Shown in pieces: positions 62,401-64,000 of a stretch of 64,000 nt of DNA. The notes under the pieces are model-generated. The model was not told the DNA's origin. It saw nothing but the letters and a program-made list of their open reading frames with translations, and ran no database searches. Both the position numbers and the translations under genes were made by a program. Positions within the stretch are counted from its first letter, which is position 1; each line of letters begins with the position of its first letter. Source of the stretch: Pseudomonadota bacterium (lineage in GTDB: Bacteria; Pseudomonadota; Alphaproteobacteria; SHVZ01); contig JACQAG010000060.1 of NCBI GenBank assembly GCA_016195085.1, positions 62,001-126,000 of the forward strand, read 5' to 3'.

Positions 62401-62539
62401 CGACATGCCGGTTTGTGGCGGCCTTGTAGTCCCCCCAGCGCCGGACGAGGCCACGGCTCTCGTCCAATCCCAGGGCAGCGATGACGGCATCGATGCGCTT
62501 GATCAGCTCGGGTGGCACTGGCGGTCGTAGCTTCGGCAT
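59456..62539 (-). CDS. N6-adenine DNA methyltransferase, type II/IIG-like
   Basis: A 1027-residue class gamma-like N6-adenine methyltransferase. Residues 1-300 form an uncharacterised N-terminal domain (including VVPILLIATPTGLQIRKSL), possibly remnant nuclease or recognition. The methyltransferase core has motif I VIDPAAGSGIFLVGAYRR at about 370 and motif IV VVGNPPWGTFG at about 489, plus the X motif TPPFLVDYVLDEV before it. The C-terminal third (FKRSFGDFLKAS to the end) resembles the TaqI/BREX-PglX-like target recognition segment. Codon use is visibly less G/C-rich than in the neighbouring genes, a sign of transfer. ATG at 62539 was chosen over 62599. Confidence 0.82.
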   Translation of the reverse strand: MPKLRPPVPPELIKRIDAVIAALGLDESRGLVRRWGDYKAATNRHVVRQAFETIGIHAVFGFPSQRVREARFSPVVYLACAADDAGANALHRLVWSQGVVPILLIATPTGLQIRKSLTPPMPQSMTVAWSKLSGTADLPVQLRSLTAIALSSSIVWRDFAADRSDRVDTALLKAIASLNETVRTRHAALRDRPILVNSLIGRFIYFFVLLDRGIIDRNWIRGLKDDSGNQLCAQITNSIRDDGSIDTTDHAWPAREVWSLFDQIDNMLNGAIFPVNAADRRAVPADALHLVRRAIRHGDVLHSDARQLGFLDVSFATLRTETISAIYELFLFIEAPGAKDDEGAFYTPPFLVDYVLDEVDHIRSFTARSRVIDPAAGSGIFLVGAYRRILERAIPRKRWTSTEFKKGRHLLESAVFGIERNGQAANVARFSLYLTLLDYVENVSIKELRQLARGQSVFPTLTANVVDCDVFSLKEKDLAHLGQFTHVVGNPPWGTFGDNTDRTNRPRSAIVEKRRREALLPTIEYYNSLDREKYPVTNKRISELFVWKVQRELVQKNGVMGLLVSTRSFVAPTARAFPNALAERCKIVGLANLSHFRYRLFSGARSPTLAIFAENREPEALNPVWVYSPLLTSQPIGEHGHLWSIIVSELDVETYKLRDLTRLPEGWFWALMLRPIDRRFVNHLALWSRRFKRSFGDFLKASNLAMGRGGSASQTDLPSDLLLRSGDYQQRLGMGDLGFANYPHQRVRNSRLSGSFAGLFGGNIVFIPRHMNEITFIAEPIAFASTFNAVYALSPLNQRGVAIAGMRGIVRYLNSDVARYLFALFGKTRLLDRTRLEKHDLESIPFPFTDIEDGDLRSLVELNEDAITRLFASRVGLDDGFVQSVQEYTEFRQGYEDSQVPHAGLNPPNAAAIRRYQSMLFGHLAQQFGDGAQFDHSVRQPSDLEHFAVIDIRIGRSGTDTQYAALAAPGSVSAGIGFSPHARIIFDAVASRVVVTKPWTRVAWTVEQAYADAREISEEVLRLGAAV

Positions 62540-62894
62540 AGTCCCTGCTCGGGTGGTGGGAACCTCCGCCCGGTCCGCGGTCCTAATGAATGCCTGCAAA
62601 CTTCTGATAAGTCATTATGAATCATCAGGAATTTGCTTCGAGGCTTAATTGTTCAGGTTGCTCAGGGGGTTACGGCCAAATACCGCTCTTCCCCACTTGT
62701 GCGACATGAGCCAGAGTTGTAGAACAAAATAGGAACAAAGAGCAAGACATGTAATGCGTCAGCAGCCCTTTGCCTTCACCCCCCAATTCGCACGGATACG
62801 GCATGCCATCTCCAACCGTGGGCACGACCAGATGCGGCCGTCCCCGACGGTGCCGAGCGATAGCGAGGCGGGTGAGGGTCGTCGACGGCGAGAA
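62540..62894. other. Intergenic region at the right border of the low-G+C island
   Basis: This 355-base stretch has no convincing ORF. The part from 62580 to 62755 is unusually A+T-rich (TTCTGATAAGTCATTATGAATCATCAGGAATTTG) and includes two related motifs, TGATAAGTCATTATGA and AATCATCAGGAA, that could be promoter or operator sequence for the methyltransferase gene. From about 62780 the composition returns to normal and ends with a copy of the palindromic repeat. Confidence 0.45.
62850..62879 (+). repeat. Fragment of the 51.2-kb palindromic repeat
   Basis: GTGCCGAGCGATAGCGAGGC followed by GGGTGAGGG matches the reverse complement of bases 51166-51195 with a single difference (T for G) in 29 compared bases. 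No other part of the 118-bp element is present, so it is a truncated copy or a half unit. It borders the island that carries the DNA methyltransferase. Confidence 0.7.

Positions 62895-64000
<1,106 letters not shown>

Overview
This window looks like a chromosomal segment of an alphaproteobacterium, most likely from the Rhodospirillales or a neighbouring order. G+C is high almost throughout. A SAM-II riboswitch precedes metZ, an arrangement typical of Alphaproteobacteria. The gene families (form-II CoxL-like hydrolase, FitAB-type toxin-antitoxin, MlrC, creatininase, DenD) suit a metabolically versatile soil or root-associated organism. No rRNA, tRNA, CRISPR array, transposase or replication origin was found.

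Region 1 (1-5.2 kb) is a tightly coupled minus-strand operon that looks like a beta-oxidation or side-chain degradation module. It encodes a DUF35 protein, a thiolase-fold protein, an SDR dehydrogenase, a MaoC hydratase, a methyltransferase and an MFS transporter cut by the left edge. A Spy/LTXXQ-like periplasmic protein lies next to it. Region 2 (5.2-11.6 kb) holds metZ behind a SAM-II riboswitch and terminator, an enoyl-CoA hydratase, a TPR glycosyltransferase, an MBL hydrolase, an orphan HigA antitoxin with a broken higB, and a dienoyl-CoA-reductase-like SDR.

Region 3 (11.6-20.1 kb) handles glycerol and sugar acids: glpK and glpD diverge, followed by denD, a 2-hydroxyacid dehydrogenase, PPK2, an altronate-dehydratase-family enzyme and a deoxy-fuconate-dehydrogenase-like SDR. 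Region 4 (20.2-34.9 kb) has a tandem pair of uncharacterised lipoproteins, an MlrC-like M81 peptidase, a FitAB/VapBC toxin-antitoxin pair with a perfect operator palindrome, an acyl-CoA dehydrogenase, a GlcD-type FAD oxidase, Sua5, a ParA-like ATPase, CysQ, a solitary CoxL-like subunit, a YedK/HMCES protein and a GGDEF-EAL protein. Region 5 (35-46.5 kb) contains a fused CydDC-like ABC exporter divergent from a LysR regulator, a ModA-like binding protein, a MATE transporter, an alkenal/one-type oxidoreductase, a creatininase-family amidohydrolase, a SIMPL protein and a four-domain rhodanese.

Region 6 (46.8-51.2 kb) is a polar amino-acid ABC operon (binding protein, two permeases, ATPase) that ends in a SelA-like PLP enzyme. 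A strong RNA hairpin sits between the binding-protein and permease genes. Region 7 (51.3-58.4 kb) has msrA, a striking palindrome pair, and the most interesting locus: kamA (lysine 2,3-aminomutase), two different ATP-grasp ligases and a GNAT acetyltransferase, all on one strand and nearly contiguous. I infer that it makes a beta-lysine-containing small molecule. A gamma-glutamyltransferase-family protein is divergent from it across a 0.77-kb non-coding region.

Region 8 (58.4-62.9 kb) is a compositionally different, lower-G+C island. It holds a large N6-adenine DNA methyltransferase coupled to a small protein with a PD-(D/E)XK-like motif, probably a restriction-modification or defence system. 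The right edge cuts a dialkylglycine-decarboxylase-like aminotransferase. G/C-rich palindromic elements of one or more families lie in intergenic spaces near 19.2, 44.0, 51.2 and 62.85 kb.
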